A DNA stretch of 53,187 nucleotides, taken from contig NZ_JADEVV010000028.1 in the NCBI RefSeq assembly GCF_015207985.1, positions 1 to 53,187 on the forward strand, read 5' to 3'. Both the position numbers and the translations under genes were made by a program. The first letter of the stretch is position 1. Each line of letters opens with the position of its first letter. A model generated the notes under the pieces. It saw only the letters and a program-made list of their open reading frames with translations. It made no database searches and was not told the origin of the DNA. This document shows positions 1-8,185 of the stretch, piece after piece. This DNA comes from Synechocystis salina LEGE 00031 (GTDB taxonomy: Bacteria > Cyanobacteriota > Cyanobacteriia > Cyanobacteriales > Microcystaceae).

Positions 1-1832
1 GGGGTAATGGGGAGCGGGGACGGTTGACTAAAGCTACGCCATTCCTGCAGAAAATTTTGGGCACTACCATAGGCGGCACTTTCGGCAGGAATTTGCTGGA
101 GGGCCCGGATGGCCTGCTGGTAGTTACCGGCCCGGGCCTGTTCCTGGGCTAGGGACAAAATTTGGTAACTCCAATTGTTGACCAACTGTAGGCGTTGACC
201 ACCGGCATCGGTGCTGCGGGGCACTTGGCGAATTAGTTGTACCGCCTGGCCCAGGGAATCCACGGTGCGGGAAGAGGCCATTTCCTGGGCTCTCTTCAGG
301 TTATTTTGGGCGTTAATTTCCCCTTGCCACCGGCTAATTTGTAGGCGGGCTTCCCCGGACAGGGCCCGGTTCCTCTCTATCTGACGGGCGGTGCTAATGG
401 CTGCTTCATAATTTTTGGCATTGGCCAAGGCGATCGCCTGGTCGAGGATGGGTTGGTCAGTGCGGCGCTGGATGGTGGCCTGCCATTGATTAATACTTTG
501 GCGAGCCTCGGAGTGTAAAGCTCGGCCGGCAACGATCCGTTCTGCTTGTTGAATAGCCTGTTCTAGATTGCCAGCAGCGGCCAATTGTCTTGCTTGCCGC
601 AGAATGGGGCGGTCTTCATCTATTTGGATCCGTTCTGTCCAGTTGGCAATGTCCCTGGAAGCTTCCTGGTGGCGGGGATTGTCCTTGGTAATTAATTTGG
701 CCTGGGCGATCGCCTCGTTGAGGGCGCTGATGGTGCCAATTTCAGCGGTGTTGCGGGCTTGGGCCAACTGTTGCAGGGCAGTTTCTTCCCGACGCCAATC
801 CTTAACTAATTCTTGGGCAAGGTTGTAGTAGGGGCTATTGCTGTCTGTTAACTTTTCTGCGGTGGTGATGGCTAAACCCAAACCTTCCACAGTGCCCATT
901 TGCGCTTCCAGTCCCGCCGTGGCAAGAATTTGCCAATCGTTCAAATCCTGGGCGGGGAAGTAGGACTCCGGCAAACGACTCAGGGTATTGTTCAAAGTTT
1001 GCCAATCTTGACGCTCAATCATGGTTTCAATGGAGCCGGTCAGTTTATCCACCGCCTGGGCAATTAATTTCTGAGCCTCTTGGTAGGCGTAGCTATCCTT
1101 GGGAATTTTGGCCGCATCCTCGATCGCCTTGAGCCAATTATCAGCACCCCCACGGCGGAGAATGCGATAGGCGTTGTCTAACTTACTGCTCTCTTCCTGG
1201 GCAATTTGAATATTGCGGATGGCTTGGTCATATTTAGTGGTAGCCCAAAAGACATTGTCCAGATTCAACAAACGCACCGCATTACGAAAAGCACTATTCC
1301 AACGGGAGTTACGCAAATCCGCTTCCACTTCAGCATAGATAGTTTCCCCTTCCTGCCAGAGCCCCCGCCAAGCGTTAATTCTTTCCTCCACTAAGTCGTA
1401 GGCCTGCACATGGTCTGGGATTTTTTCTGCAGCGGCGATCGCCTCTTCCAACAATCCTTTTTGGAAATAATCCTCTGCTAGATCTAATAAATCCGTGGCC
1501 CAGGTTTCGATATTGCGGTTAACTTCCACTGCCAAAGGATGATCCTTGGGCAAGGCGGCCAAAAGATTAATGGCCCGCAACAGGCCATCAACGGTTTTTT
1601 CCTCCGCCGATAACTGGGCACAGTAAAGCCGCATGGAGGCCGAAGCCACCGGCCAAAACACCCTGGAACATTGGGGGCTTTTCGGCAAAACTAACAACCA
1701 ATTGGTGGAAACTAGACCGATGCCCCCCGACATCAAAATCAGAAAAATCGCCCAAAACTGTAGGGGTAACCGTTGCAGTGGCAGACCAGATCGAAAATAG
1801 CGGACAACGGGGAGATTAAAGGTCTTATTCAT
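1..1832 (-). CDS. Membrane-anchored helical-repeat protein, C-terminus off the left edge
   Basis: A continuous reading frame runs from ATG at 1832 leftwards through the window edge, giving about 610 visible residues. Residues about 25-50 form one hydrophobic segment, so the rest probably lies on one side of a membrane. The remainder is almost all helical, with degenerate repeats of about 35-45 residues. These carry recurring patterns such as DQAIALANAKNYEAAI, and many units contain a Trp (NWL, DWQ, NWT, QWQ). They look TPR-like but do not fit the TPR consensus well. No catalytic motif is visible. Function is unknown; a scaffold or binding role is only an inference. The frame is certain. The missing C-terminus could carry a domain that changes the reading. 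Confidence 0.85.
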   Translation of the reverse strand, partial: MNKTFNLPVVRYFRSGLPLQRLPLQFWAIFLILMSGGIGLVSTNWLLVLPKSPQCSRVFWPVASASMRLYCAQLSAEEKTVDGLLRAINLLAALPKDHPLAVEVNRNIETWATDLLDLAEDYFQKGLLEEAIAAAEKIPDHVQAYDLVEERINAWRGLWQEGETIYAEVEADLRNSRWNSAFRNAVRLLNLDNVFWATTKYDQAIRNIQIAQEESSKLDNAYRILRRGGADNWLKAIEDAAKIPKDSYAYQEAQKLIAQAVDKLTGSIETMIERQDWQTLNNTLSRLPESYFPAQDLNDWQILATAGLEAQMGTVEGLGLAITTAEKLTDSNSPYYNLAQELVKDWRREETALQQLAQARNTAEIGTISALNEAIAQAKLITKDNPRHQEASRDIANWTERIQIDEDRPILRQARQLAAAGNLEQAIQQAERIVAGRALHSEARQSINQWQATIQRRTDQPILDQAIALANAKNYEAAISTARQIERNRALSGEARLQISRWQGEINAQNNLKRAQEMASSRTVDSLGQAVQLIRQVPRSTDAGGQRLQLVNNWSYQILSLAQEQARAGNYQQAIRALQQIPAESAAYGSAQNFLQEWRSFSQPSPLPIT

Positions 1833-2081
1833 CTGCAATTACAGGGGAGAAAGCTAGTCAGCCTCGGCTATCTAGGCGATCGCCGGCCAGGCTCAAACAA
1901 AACCAAGTTACTAATGGGAGCCATATTTTTCTGGCCAATCTTAACATTAGTTGACCTGGAAGGATTTTAACTGAGAGATGGCGTTAGGCTAGGGTCAGAC
2001 TGCTTTCTCTTACTTATTTTTGTGGCGGGAATCCGGTCAAAATTAACCAGAGTCGTAAAGTTACCGATGGGGGACGGAGCC

Positions 2082-2453
2082 ATGGTTTTCTACAAAAAAG
2101 CGTTTCTTACCATCGGCGCGGTTCACTTTGCTGAGGTGGTGGCCTTTTACCAATCCCTCCTGGAGCAGGAGCCCCTTCCCTACTCCCCGGGACGTTATGC
2201 CCAATTTCAGTTACCGGGCATGGTTTTAGCTATTTTCTCTCCCCATCCAGACCATGCCTGGGAATTTTCTGCCCCTGAACGGAGTGGCTTGAGCCTCTGT
2301 TTGGAAATAGCAGATCTAGCAACGGCGATCGCCAAGATTGCTCAGTTCTATGCCCCCATCAAGGAACAAACTATTATCTATGCCAGCCATGGGCGGGAAA
2401 TTTATCTCTATGACCCAGCGGGAAATCGCATTATTCTTCACGAAAGTTGCTAG
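2082..2453 (+). CDS. VOC (glyoxalase/dioxygenase fold) protein, probably non-catalytic
   Basis: A small protein of about 123 residues with a single VOC-type unit. It starts with a beta strand and helix (FLTIGAVHFAEVVAFYQSLL) and ends with the typical YDPAGNRIILHE turn. Catalytic VOC enzymes bind metal through His/Glu at set strand positions. Here the usual Glu in the last strand is Ile and no His sits in the central strand, so I infer a binding rather than metal-dependent role. In-frame starts also exist at 2022 and 2067. ATG 2082 was chosen because the fold begins there, but no start has a convincing ribosome site. A small substrate-binding or resistance-type protein is possible. Confidence 0.65.
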   Translation: MVFYKKAFLTIGAVHFAEVVAFYQSLLEQEPLPYSPGRYAQFQLPGMVLAIFSPHPDHAWEFSAPERSGLSLCLEIADLATAIAKIAQFYAPIKEQTIIYASHGREIYLYDPAGNRIILHESC

Positions 2454-2579
2454 ATCTTATTCGCCAGTTAGCTCGCAATGGACTCTAACCGGGCGATCGC
2501 CAATTTGAAAAAAGGCATCGGGCAAAACTGAGGTTACACTGTGGAGGACTGCCCAATTTTCCTCCCCTGACCCAGGCCA

Positions 2580-3737
2580 ATGGTTCTATCTACCGTTAAC
2601 CTTACCCTGATTGAAGAACTTGCCGCCCAAGCCCTGGCCCTGGAAGACCTGACTCCCCAACAGGGTTTGCAACTCCTACAATGTAACGACCCCCAAAGTT
2701 GGGAATTAATCAAACAATATGGCGATCGCCTACGGCAGAAATTAGTGGGGGAAACGGTCACCTATGTGGTCAATCGCAACATTAACTTCACCAATATTTG
2801 CGAGCAACATTGTAATTTTTGCGCCTTTCGTCGGGATGACGGGCAAGCGGGGGCCTACTGGTTAAATGACTCGGAAATTTTCAACAAAACTAAGGACGCA
2901 GTGGCCCAGGGAGCAACGGAAATTTGCCTCCAGGGGGGGTTAAATCCCCAGGCAAAAATTAACGGTTCCAGCTTGGCCTATTACGTCAACTTGGTGGAAA
3001 CCATCAAGGGACAATTTCCCCAACTCCATCTCCACGGTTTTTCTCCCCAGGAAATTCAATTTATTGCCCGCCAGGATGATTTGACCTATGGAGAAGTGCT
3101 GATGGCCCTCAAATCCGCTGGGCTGGATTCCTTACCCGGTACGGCGGCAGAGGTATTGGTGGACCGGGTACGGCGTATTATTTGCCCCGAAAAAATCGAC
3201 AGTCAAACTTGGTTGGAGATCATTGGCTTAGCCCATCGCCACGGTTTACCCACCACCAGTACCCTCATGGCTGGCCACATTGAAACCCCAGAGGAGATTA
3301 TTACCCACCTCAATCGCCTGCGACAAAGACAACAAACCAGTTTGGCCCGAGGTTATGCCGCCAGTATTACTGAATTTATCCTCCTGCCCTTTGTGGGGGA
3401 AAAAGCGCCCCCTAGCCTGAGGAAAAGGGTCGGTAGAGACCAGCCAGATTTAAATCAAGCCCTGCAAATTATGGCGATCGCCCGTTTGTATCTAGGAAAA
3501 TGGATCGTCAATCACCAACCAAGCTGGGTCAAACTAGGGCTAACGGGGGCCACCACCGCCTTGGCATGGGGCTGTAACGATTTGGGGGGCACTTTGATGG
3601 AAGAACACATCACCACCATGGCCGGGGCCAAAGGGGGCACTTGCCTGACCGCAACCCAACTGCAAAATGCCATCATAGCCATGGGCCGTCCCCATCAACA
3701 GCGCACTACCCTCTACAAGCATCTCAAGACGAATTAA
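2580..3737 (+). CDS. cofH: FO synthase subunit 2 (CofH), radical SAM
   Basis: CofH joins 5-amino-6-ribitylaminouracil with tyrosine, and CofG then completes the deazaflavin FO. In cyanobacteria FO serves as the antenna chromophore of some DNA photolyases. The 385-residue length fits the family. The radical-SAM cluster motif CEQHCNFC sits at residues 74-81 (Cys74, Cys78, Cys81) and is followed by [13 protein letters not shown], typical of CofH. The family glycine-rich stretch CLQGGLNP comes next, and the MQNT-like C-terminal domain is complete. No cofG lies in the window, so the partner must be elsewhere. The Tyr-lyase ThiH is related, but the motif spacing and C-terminal part favour CofH. Confidence 0.9.
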   Translation: MVLSTVNLTLIEELAAQALALEDLTPQQGLQLLQCNDPQSWELIKQYGDRLRQKLVGETVTYVVNRNINFTNICEQHCNFCAFRRDDGQAGAYWLNDSEIFNKTKDAVAQGATEICLQGGLNPQAKINGSSLAYYVNLVETIKGQFPQLHLHGFSPQEIQFIARQDDLTYGEVLMALKSAGLDSLPGTAAEVLVDRVRRIICPEKIDSQTWLEIIGLAHRHGLPTTSTLMAGHIETPEEIITHLNRLRQRQQTSLARGYAASITEFILLPFVGEKAPPSLRKRVGRDQPDLNQALQIMAIARLYLGKWIVNHQPSWVKLGLTGATTALAWGCNDLGGTLMEEHITTMAGAKGGTCLTATQLQNAIIAMGRPHQQRTTLYKHLKTN

Positions 3738-3873
3738 AATAAAATTGACCTAAAATAATTCTTTAAGCGTTTAAGCAGGTAATCAGTTGAAGCTCTGATT
3801 TCATTTTTCCTTTGCTTGAGTTAGCCACAGCGGATCTTTACTCGGATTAGCAAGATTGACATTAGTAATTTCT

Positions 3874-4458
3874 ATGAATCTATCAAATCCTACTGCCCTC
3901 ACTGCCCGCTTTGGTGATGCTCTGGTATTGGCTAACCAATTACATGCTGAACAATACCGTAAGGGTTCCCGGGTGCCCTACGTCAGTCATTTGTTGGGGG
4001 TGACGGCCCTGGTGTTGGAAATGGGGGGCAATGAAGATGAGGCGATCGCCGCCTTACTCCATGATGCGGTGGAAGACCAAGGAGGCATGGAAACTTTAGC
4101 TATGATCGAAAATAAATTTGGCCAAACGGTGGCGACCCTAATCAGGGCTTGTTCCGACAGTACGAGCGTGCCCAAACCTCCCTGGGAACAACGCAAACAA
4201 GAACATTTAGCAAAAATGCGTCAGGTTTCCCTCGCGGTGCTGAAAATTTCTTTGGCAGATACCCTCCAGAATGCCCGCACCATCGCCATTGATTTACGTC
4301 GCCATGGGGATGAAATTTGGCAAAAGTTCAATCGGGGTAAATCCGGTATTCTTTGGTACTATCAATCTCTCTGGAGCATTTACCAAGACCGTAACCCCAA
4401 TGCCTGGTCCAATGAGTTGATTGATATCATCGATGGGTGGCGCTATGGCAAGTTGTGA
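3874..4458 (+). CDS. HD-domain phosphohydrolase, SpoT-hydrolase-like
   Basis: A stand-alone HD domain of 194 residues that resembles the N-terminal hydrolase of RelA/SpoT proteins. Visible metal ligands are His in VPYVSH, the HD pair in ALLHDAVED and the distant Asp in SLADTLQNAR. No synthetase or TGS domain follows. Members of this group include small (p)ppGpp hydrolases (Mesh1-like) and other nucleotide phosphohydrolases; the actual substrate cannot be read from sequence. A TTG start at 3856 would add six residues. ATG 3874 is preferred as the stronger start codon and lies at the beginning of the fold. The cupin gene follows 33 bases downstream, possibly on the same transcript. Confidence 0.8.
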   Translation: MNLSNPTALTARFGDALVLANQLHAEQYRKGSRVPYVSHLLGVTALVLEMGGNEDEAIAALLHDAVEDQGGMETLAMIENKFGQTVATLIRACSDSTSVPKPPWEQRKQEHLAKMRQVSLAVLKISLADTLQNARTIAIDLRRHGDEIWQKFNRGKSGILWYYQSLWSIYQDRNPNAWSNELIDIIDGWRYGKL

Positions 4459-4491
4459 TAATTTTTAGCAGAAGTAATAAGGATTGCGAAA

Positions 4492-4872
4492 ATGGCTAAA
4501 TCAACCATCACTTACTGGAACCCATTAACTTCAAACAATCAAAACGAGTGGCATTCCATTGAAGGTCTTGAAGGCATGGCCGAAGAACTAACCCTTAGTA
4601 TTGATTGCGAATCGGGGGAATATACTCGTTTAACCCGCTTCTTTCCCCGGGCCGACACAACGCCATTGGGAAGTAAAAGTCATGAATATCCTGAAGAGAT
4701 CTTTATCGTGAGCGGTCGCCTATATGATTGTGCTTTTGAAATGTGGTTGGAAACTGGCCATTACGCAAGCAGACCCCCCGGCGAAATTCATGGGCCCTTT
4801 AAAACGGAGGAAGGGTGTGTGGTTCTTGAAGTGTCCTTCCCAAATAAAATCAGTAATCCACCAAATACTTAG
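4492..4872 (+). CDS. Cupin-domain protein, ChrR-like
   Basis: A 126-residue single-domain beta-barrel protein. The segment SHEYPEEIFIVSGRLYD matches the first cupin motif (His, then Glu, then Gly). RPPGEIHGPFKTEEGCVVLEV matches the second (PxxxxHxP), giving a plausible metal site of His/Glu/His. This pattern is common in ChrR/anti-sigma C-terminal cupins and in sensors of oxidised or dioxygenated compounds. The zinc-binding anti-sigma half of ChrR is absent, so it is probably a free enzyme or sensor. It follows the HD-domain gene closely on the same strand. Specific function is unknown. Confidence 0.75.
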   Translation: MAKSTITYWNPLTSNNQNEWHSIEGLEGMAEELTLSIDCESGEYTRLTRFFPRADTTPLGSKSHEYPEEIFIVSGRLYDCAFEMWLETGHYASRPPGEIHGPFKTEEGCVVLEVSFPNKISNPPNT

Positions 4873-5023
4873 CAAAAAGTGTATTTGGGTCAATTTTACG
4901 GCAAATTCCGAATTAACCTGATGCACATAAAACAGTTGTAACGCCCATTCTGTAGAGTTTTTACCGTGCCACCCTGATACCGCCACCGCTGTATTGGGGT
5001 GGAATTGCCATCGAAGCAAAGAA

Positions 5024-5090
5024 GTTAGACAACGATCGCCAAAGTTAGACATGGGCGTAAACAGGAACGTAGATCTGCCCCTGGGATAGT
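5024..5090 (+). promoter_or_regulatory. EPS promoter element, copy 1 (upstream of the PGT operon)
   Basis: Three octamers lie at exact 12-bp steps: GTTAGACA (5044-5051), CGTAAACA (5056-5063) and CGTAGATC (5068-5075). A further GTTAGACA lies at 5024-5031. A -10-like GATAGT (5085-5090) starts 17 bp after the start of the last octamer. The same layout recurs before two other EPS genes. The spacing suggests an activator bound along one side of the DNA and overlapping the -35 region. The predicted transcript start is about 5097, leaving a leader of about 55 nt before ATG 5152. Confidence 0.7.
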
Positions 5091-5151
5091 AGGAATAGGT
5101 CAACGGAGCCCCCTCCCAGACCGATGCCTCCTTCACCCCCTGGTAATCATT

Positions 5152-6111
5152 ATGGCTAGCGCTGTTCAACTAATTGAAATGCCCGCTCTGTTTGGTCAAG
5201 CAGAAGTAGTTGCTCTCCATGATCAGTTAAGAAATTGGCTCCATCAAGAAATTAACGTAGAAGCCCAACTGCAACGAGTAATTTTTGATTTTGCTAAAAC
5301 CCAGGGGTTGGATAGCAGTGCCATCATTTATCTACGACGGTTAGGGCGTTGGGCCCAGGCCCGGGGCATTGAAATTATGGGTTGGAGCGTGGGGCCAAAA
5401 GTACAGACCCTTTTCCAGCAAGCTGGCATTGACGAGTATTTAACCCTGCCAGCGATCACCAACCAAGTGATTGCCCCAGAAGAAAAATTAGCGCTGGAAG
5501 TCCACCCCTCAGTCCAGTCCAAGGCAAAACGGTTGATGGATATGGTAGGGGCAGTTATGGGTTTGGGAATCACCGCTCTGTTATTTGTTCCCCTGGCGAT
5601 CGCCATTAAGTTAGATAGTCCTGGCCCAGTGCTTTATTCCCAACTGCGCTGTGGCTATCGGGGTAAACAATTTCGGATTTGGAAATTCCGTTCCATGGTG
5701 GTCAATGCCGACGACCTGAAACAGAAAGTAGAAAACCAAATTGAAGGAGCATTTTTCAAAAACGAAAATGACCCCCGCATCACCAAATTGGGTCACTTTC
5801 TACGCAAAACCAGCCTGGATGAATTTCCCCAATTTTTCAATATCCTATTGGGAGAAATGAGTTTGGTGGGTACCCGCCCCCCCACATTGGATGAAGTGGA
5901 CCAGTACGAAATCCACCACGGTGAACGGCTGGAAGTCAAACCTGGCTTAACGGGGGAATGGCAGGTCAATGGTCGCTCCTCCATCAGTAATTTTGAAGAA
6001 GTGGTAGCCCTGGATTTGCAGTACCAACAAAAGTGGAGCATTTGGCATGACCTCAAGCTCCTGGTGAAAACCATCACCGTAGTATTTTCTAAACATAGCG
6101 GTGCTTGCTAG
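5152..6111 (+). CDS. STAS-domain phosphoglycosyl transferase starting EPS synthesis
   Basis: A two-part protein of 319 residues. Residues 1-105 form a STAS domain that keeps the canonical switch site LDSSA (Asp54-Ser55-Ser56), the position phosphorylated in SpoIIAA-type antagonists. Residues about 125-319 are a bacterial sugar transferase of the monotopic small-PGT type: one membrane helix, then SPGPVLYSQ, WKFRSM, NDPRITKLG, LDEFPQ, SLVGTRPP and KPGLTGEWQVNGRS. The enzyme moves a sugar phosphate to undecaprenyl phosphate, the first step of a Wzx/Wzy EPS pathway, at the inner membrane. It heads the operon that runs to 13360. The STAS fusion suggests phospho- or partner-controlled priming, which is an inference. 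No WcaJ-type N-terminal multispan domain is present. Confidence 0.9.
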   Translation: MASAVQLIEMPALFGQAEVVALHDQLRNWLHQEINVEAQLQRVIFDFAKTQGLDSSAIIYLRRLGRWAQARGIEIMGWSVGPKVQTLFQQAGIDEYLTLPAITNQVIAPEEKLALEVHPSVQSKAKRLMDMVGAVMGLGITALLFVPLAIAIKLDSPGPVLYSQLRCGYRGKQFRIWKFRSMVVNADDLKQKVENQIEGAFFKNENDPRITKLGHFLRKTSLDEFPQFFNILLGEMSLVGTRPPTLDEVDQYEIHHGERLEVKPGLTGEWQVNGRSSISNFEEVVALDLQYQQKWSIWHDLKLLVKTITVVFSKHSGAC

Positions 6112-6159
6112 GTTGCCATTTTCCATCATTGCCTACCCCCACTAAGTTTCCCCTTCCCC

Positions 6160-7092
6160 ATGGCTACTACCCTTTCGCCCCATCTCTCCACCACTGCCCA
6201 AGCCAACCGGTTGCCCAACTTCTTCATTGTTGGCGCGGCCAAAGCTGGCACCACCGCCCTGCACCATTACCTCCAACAACATCCCGCCATCTATATGACC
6301 CCAGGCAAAGAAACTAACTTTTTTGCCTACGAAGGACAGCAGTTAAATTTTCGGGGCCCAGGGGATGAGGCGGTGGCAGATTTTTCCATCACTAATCTGG
6401 CTGATTACCAAGCCCAATTTCAAGGAGTAACTACCGAAACGGCGATCGGGGAAGCCTGTCCTTTATACCTTTACGATCGCCAGGTAGCCCAGAGAATCCA
6501 GCACCATTGCCCCACCGCAAAAATTATTATTATTCTGCGGGAGCCAGTGGCCCGGGCCTATGCCAACTATCTCCATTTAGTGAGAGATGGCCGGGAAACA
6601 ACCTTGGATTTTGCCCAGGCCCTAGCCCAGGAACCGGAGCGGACGGAAGCGAACTGGGAATGGTTTTGGCACTATCAACAGGCCGGCTACTACGCCGAGC
6701 AGGTGCGGCGATACTATGACCTTTTCCCTGCCAACCAAATTCGAGTTTACCTCTACGAAGACTTGCGGCGCGACGCCCAAGGGTTAATGAAAGATATTTT
6801 TACTTTCCTAGGAGTTGATGCCCAATTCCTGCCGGATTTCAGTGAACGGCCCAATAAATCAGGAATGCCAAAAAATCCCTGGCTCCATGGCCTGTTGACC
6901 AAACCCAATGTCCTCAAAACCCTTGTCAAGCCCCTATTACCGCAAAAACTAAGGCAGTCCATCCAGCATAGTAATTTGATTACGCCCCCCCTCGATCCGG
7001 TGCTGAAGCAACAATTGCAAACCCAGTACCGAGAAGATATTCTGGCCTGTCAAGCGCTGATCAAGCGTGACCTAACCTCCTGGCTACCATGA
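6160..7092 (+). CDS. PAPS-dependent sulfotransferase, likely EPS-modifying
   Basis: A 310-residue Sulfotransfer_1-type enzyme. The 5'-phosphosulfate loop is FIVGAAKAGTTALHHYL at residues 22-38. The 3'-phosphate site is REPVARAYANYL at 127-138. The family usually has Ser where this protein has Ala135, a small departure that may affect PAPS binding. There is no signal peptide, so it acts in the cytoplasm on a lipid-linked sugar before export. Its place between the PGT and a glycosyltransferase makes a sulfated exopolysaccharide the most likely product. It ends in an ATGA overlap with the next gene, showing translational coupling. Protein or small-molecule sulfation is less likely given the neighbours. 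Confidence 0.88.
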   Translation: MATTLSPHLSTTAQANRLPNFFIVGAAKAGTTALHHYLQQHPAIYMTPGKETNFFAYEGQQLNFRGPGDEAVADFSITNLADYQAQFQGVTTETAIGEACPLYLYDRQVAQRIQHHCPTAKIIIILREPVARAYANYLHLVRDGRETTLDFAQALAQEPERTEANWEWFWHYQQAGYYAEQVRRYYDLFPANQIRVYLYEDLRRDAQGLMKDIFTFLGVDAQFLPDFSERPNKSGMPKNPWLHGLLTKPNVLKTLVKPLLPQKLRQSIQHSNLITPPLDPVLKQQLQTQYREDILACQALIKRDLTSWLP

Positions 7093-8069
7093 AAACTATC
7101 TGGCATTTAATTGGCGATCGCCGGCCGGGAGGCTCAAACCACCTGGTCCGCAATCTGTTGAATTCTTCCCTGGGAGAGAGTTTTGCTAGCCAAACCCTGA
7201 CCCTGGAGCAAGGGCTAAAGCGAGTCAAGGGGGAGTTACCAGACGCTATCATTTTCCATTACGCCAGTGCTTGGAAATATTTACCTGCCCTGTGGCGACT
7301 GCAGACCATGGCACCGGTACATATTTGTGAGCATCACTACTGTGCTGGCTTTGAACAGCATCAAGTTAAATCTCTCCAGCGCTTCCGGCTTTTACTTAAA
7401 ACTGCCTACGGATTGGCTGATGGGGTGATCAGTGTTTCCCGAGCCCAAAAACAATGGCTAATCGGCCATAAATTAGTGCATCCAGCCAAGGTAAAGGTTA
7501 TTCGCCCGGCATCTCCCCTGGCCAACTTTTTGGCTTTGCCCCTGAAACCCCCCAGCTCGACCTTAACCCTGGGGGTATATGGACGGTTTGCGCCCCAAAA
7601 AGGCTTCGATCTCTTGTTAAAGGCGATCGCCAATGTGCCCCCGGATCTCCCAATCAGAATCAAATTGGGGGGCTACGGTGAGGATGAAGCCTTGATTAGG
7701 CAATTAACTGCTGCCCTGCCTGCAGTGCAATTGGTGGGGCCAGTGGAAGATGTACCAACTTTTTTGGCCGATTGTGACGGGGTAATTATTCCCTCCCGTT
7801 GGGAACCTTGGGGCTTGGTGGCATTGGAAGCCAAAGCGGCCGGAAAAGGTATCATCGCCACCGCCGTGGATGGACTGTCGGAACAGGTAGAGGGGTTTGG
7901 TCTGCTTTGTCCCCCAGAAGATCTGGAAATGTTGACCAAGGCGATCGCCAAGGTAAGTCCAAAACAGTTACAACAATGGGGCCAGGAAGGAAGGATAGCC
8001 GTGACCAATGCTTGGGAAAAATGTGTACAGGAATGGCATGACTATCTGACGGCGGCCATAGAGCCATAG
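7089..8069 (+). CDS. GT4-family glycosyltransferase of the EPS operon
   Basis: A 326-residue GT-B fold enzyme. The N-terminal half is short and degenerate (IWHLIGDRRPGGSNHLVRNLL). The C-terminal half has the usual features: GVYGRFAPQKGFDLLLKA, KLGGYGEDEALIRQL and the EX7E nucleotide-sugar site in PSRWEPWGLVALEAKAAG. It should add one sugar to the lipid-linked intermediate on the cytoplasmic face. Donor and acceptor cannot be told from sequence. The start ATG overlaps the sulfotransferase stop (ATGA, 7089-7092), so the two are translated together. Confidence 0.88.
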   Translation: MKTIWHLIGDRRPGGSNHLVRNLLNSSLGESFASQTLTLEQGLKRVKGELPDAIIFHYASAWKYLPALWRLQTMAPVHICEHHYCAGFEQHQVKSLQRFRLLLKTAYGLADGVISVSRAQKQWLIGHKLVHPAKVKVIRPASPLANFLALPLKPPSSTLTLGVYGRFAPQKGFDLLLKAIANVPPDLPIRIKLGGYGEDEALIRQLTAALPAVQLVGPVEDVPTFLADCDGVIIPSRWEPWGLVALEAKAAGKGIIATAVDGLSEQVEGFGLLCPPEDLEMLTKAIAKVSPKQLQQWGQEGRIAVTNAWEKCVQEWHDYLTAAIEP

Positions 8070-8185
8070 ATTAGGGCAATGGGAGCTAGCTAACTAGCGG
8101 AATGTCGTTGGCAATCTCTTACAATGAAGCCTTTACAGTCAAATCAATCCGGTGTCCAGGGACGGTTAGGGGAGAAGAAACCCGG

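Noticed and set aside
1773-1970. 65-codon frame near the left gene's start
   Set aside because: Overlaps the start of the large minus-strand gene and lacks protein-like features.
4720-5169. 149-codon frame on the minus strand across the cupin end and the PGT promoter
   Set aside because: Antisense to a clear cupin gene, no recognisable protein features, covers the EPS promoter array.
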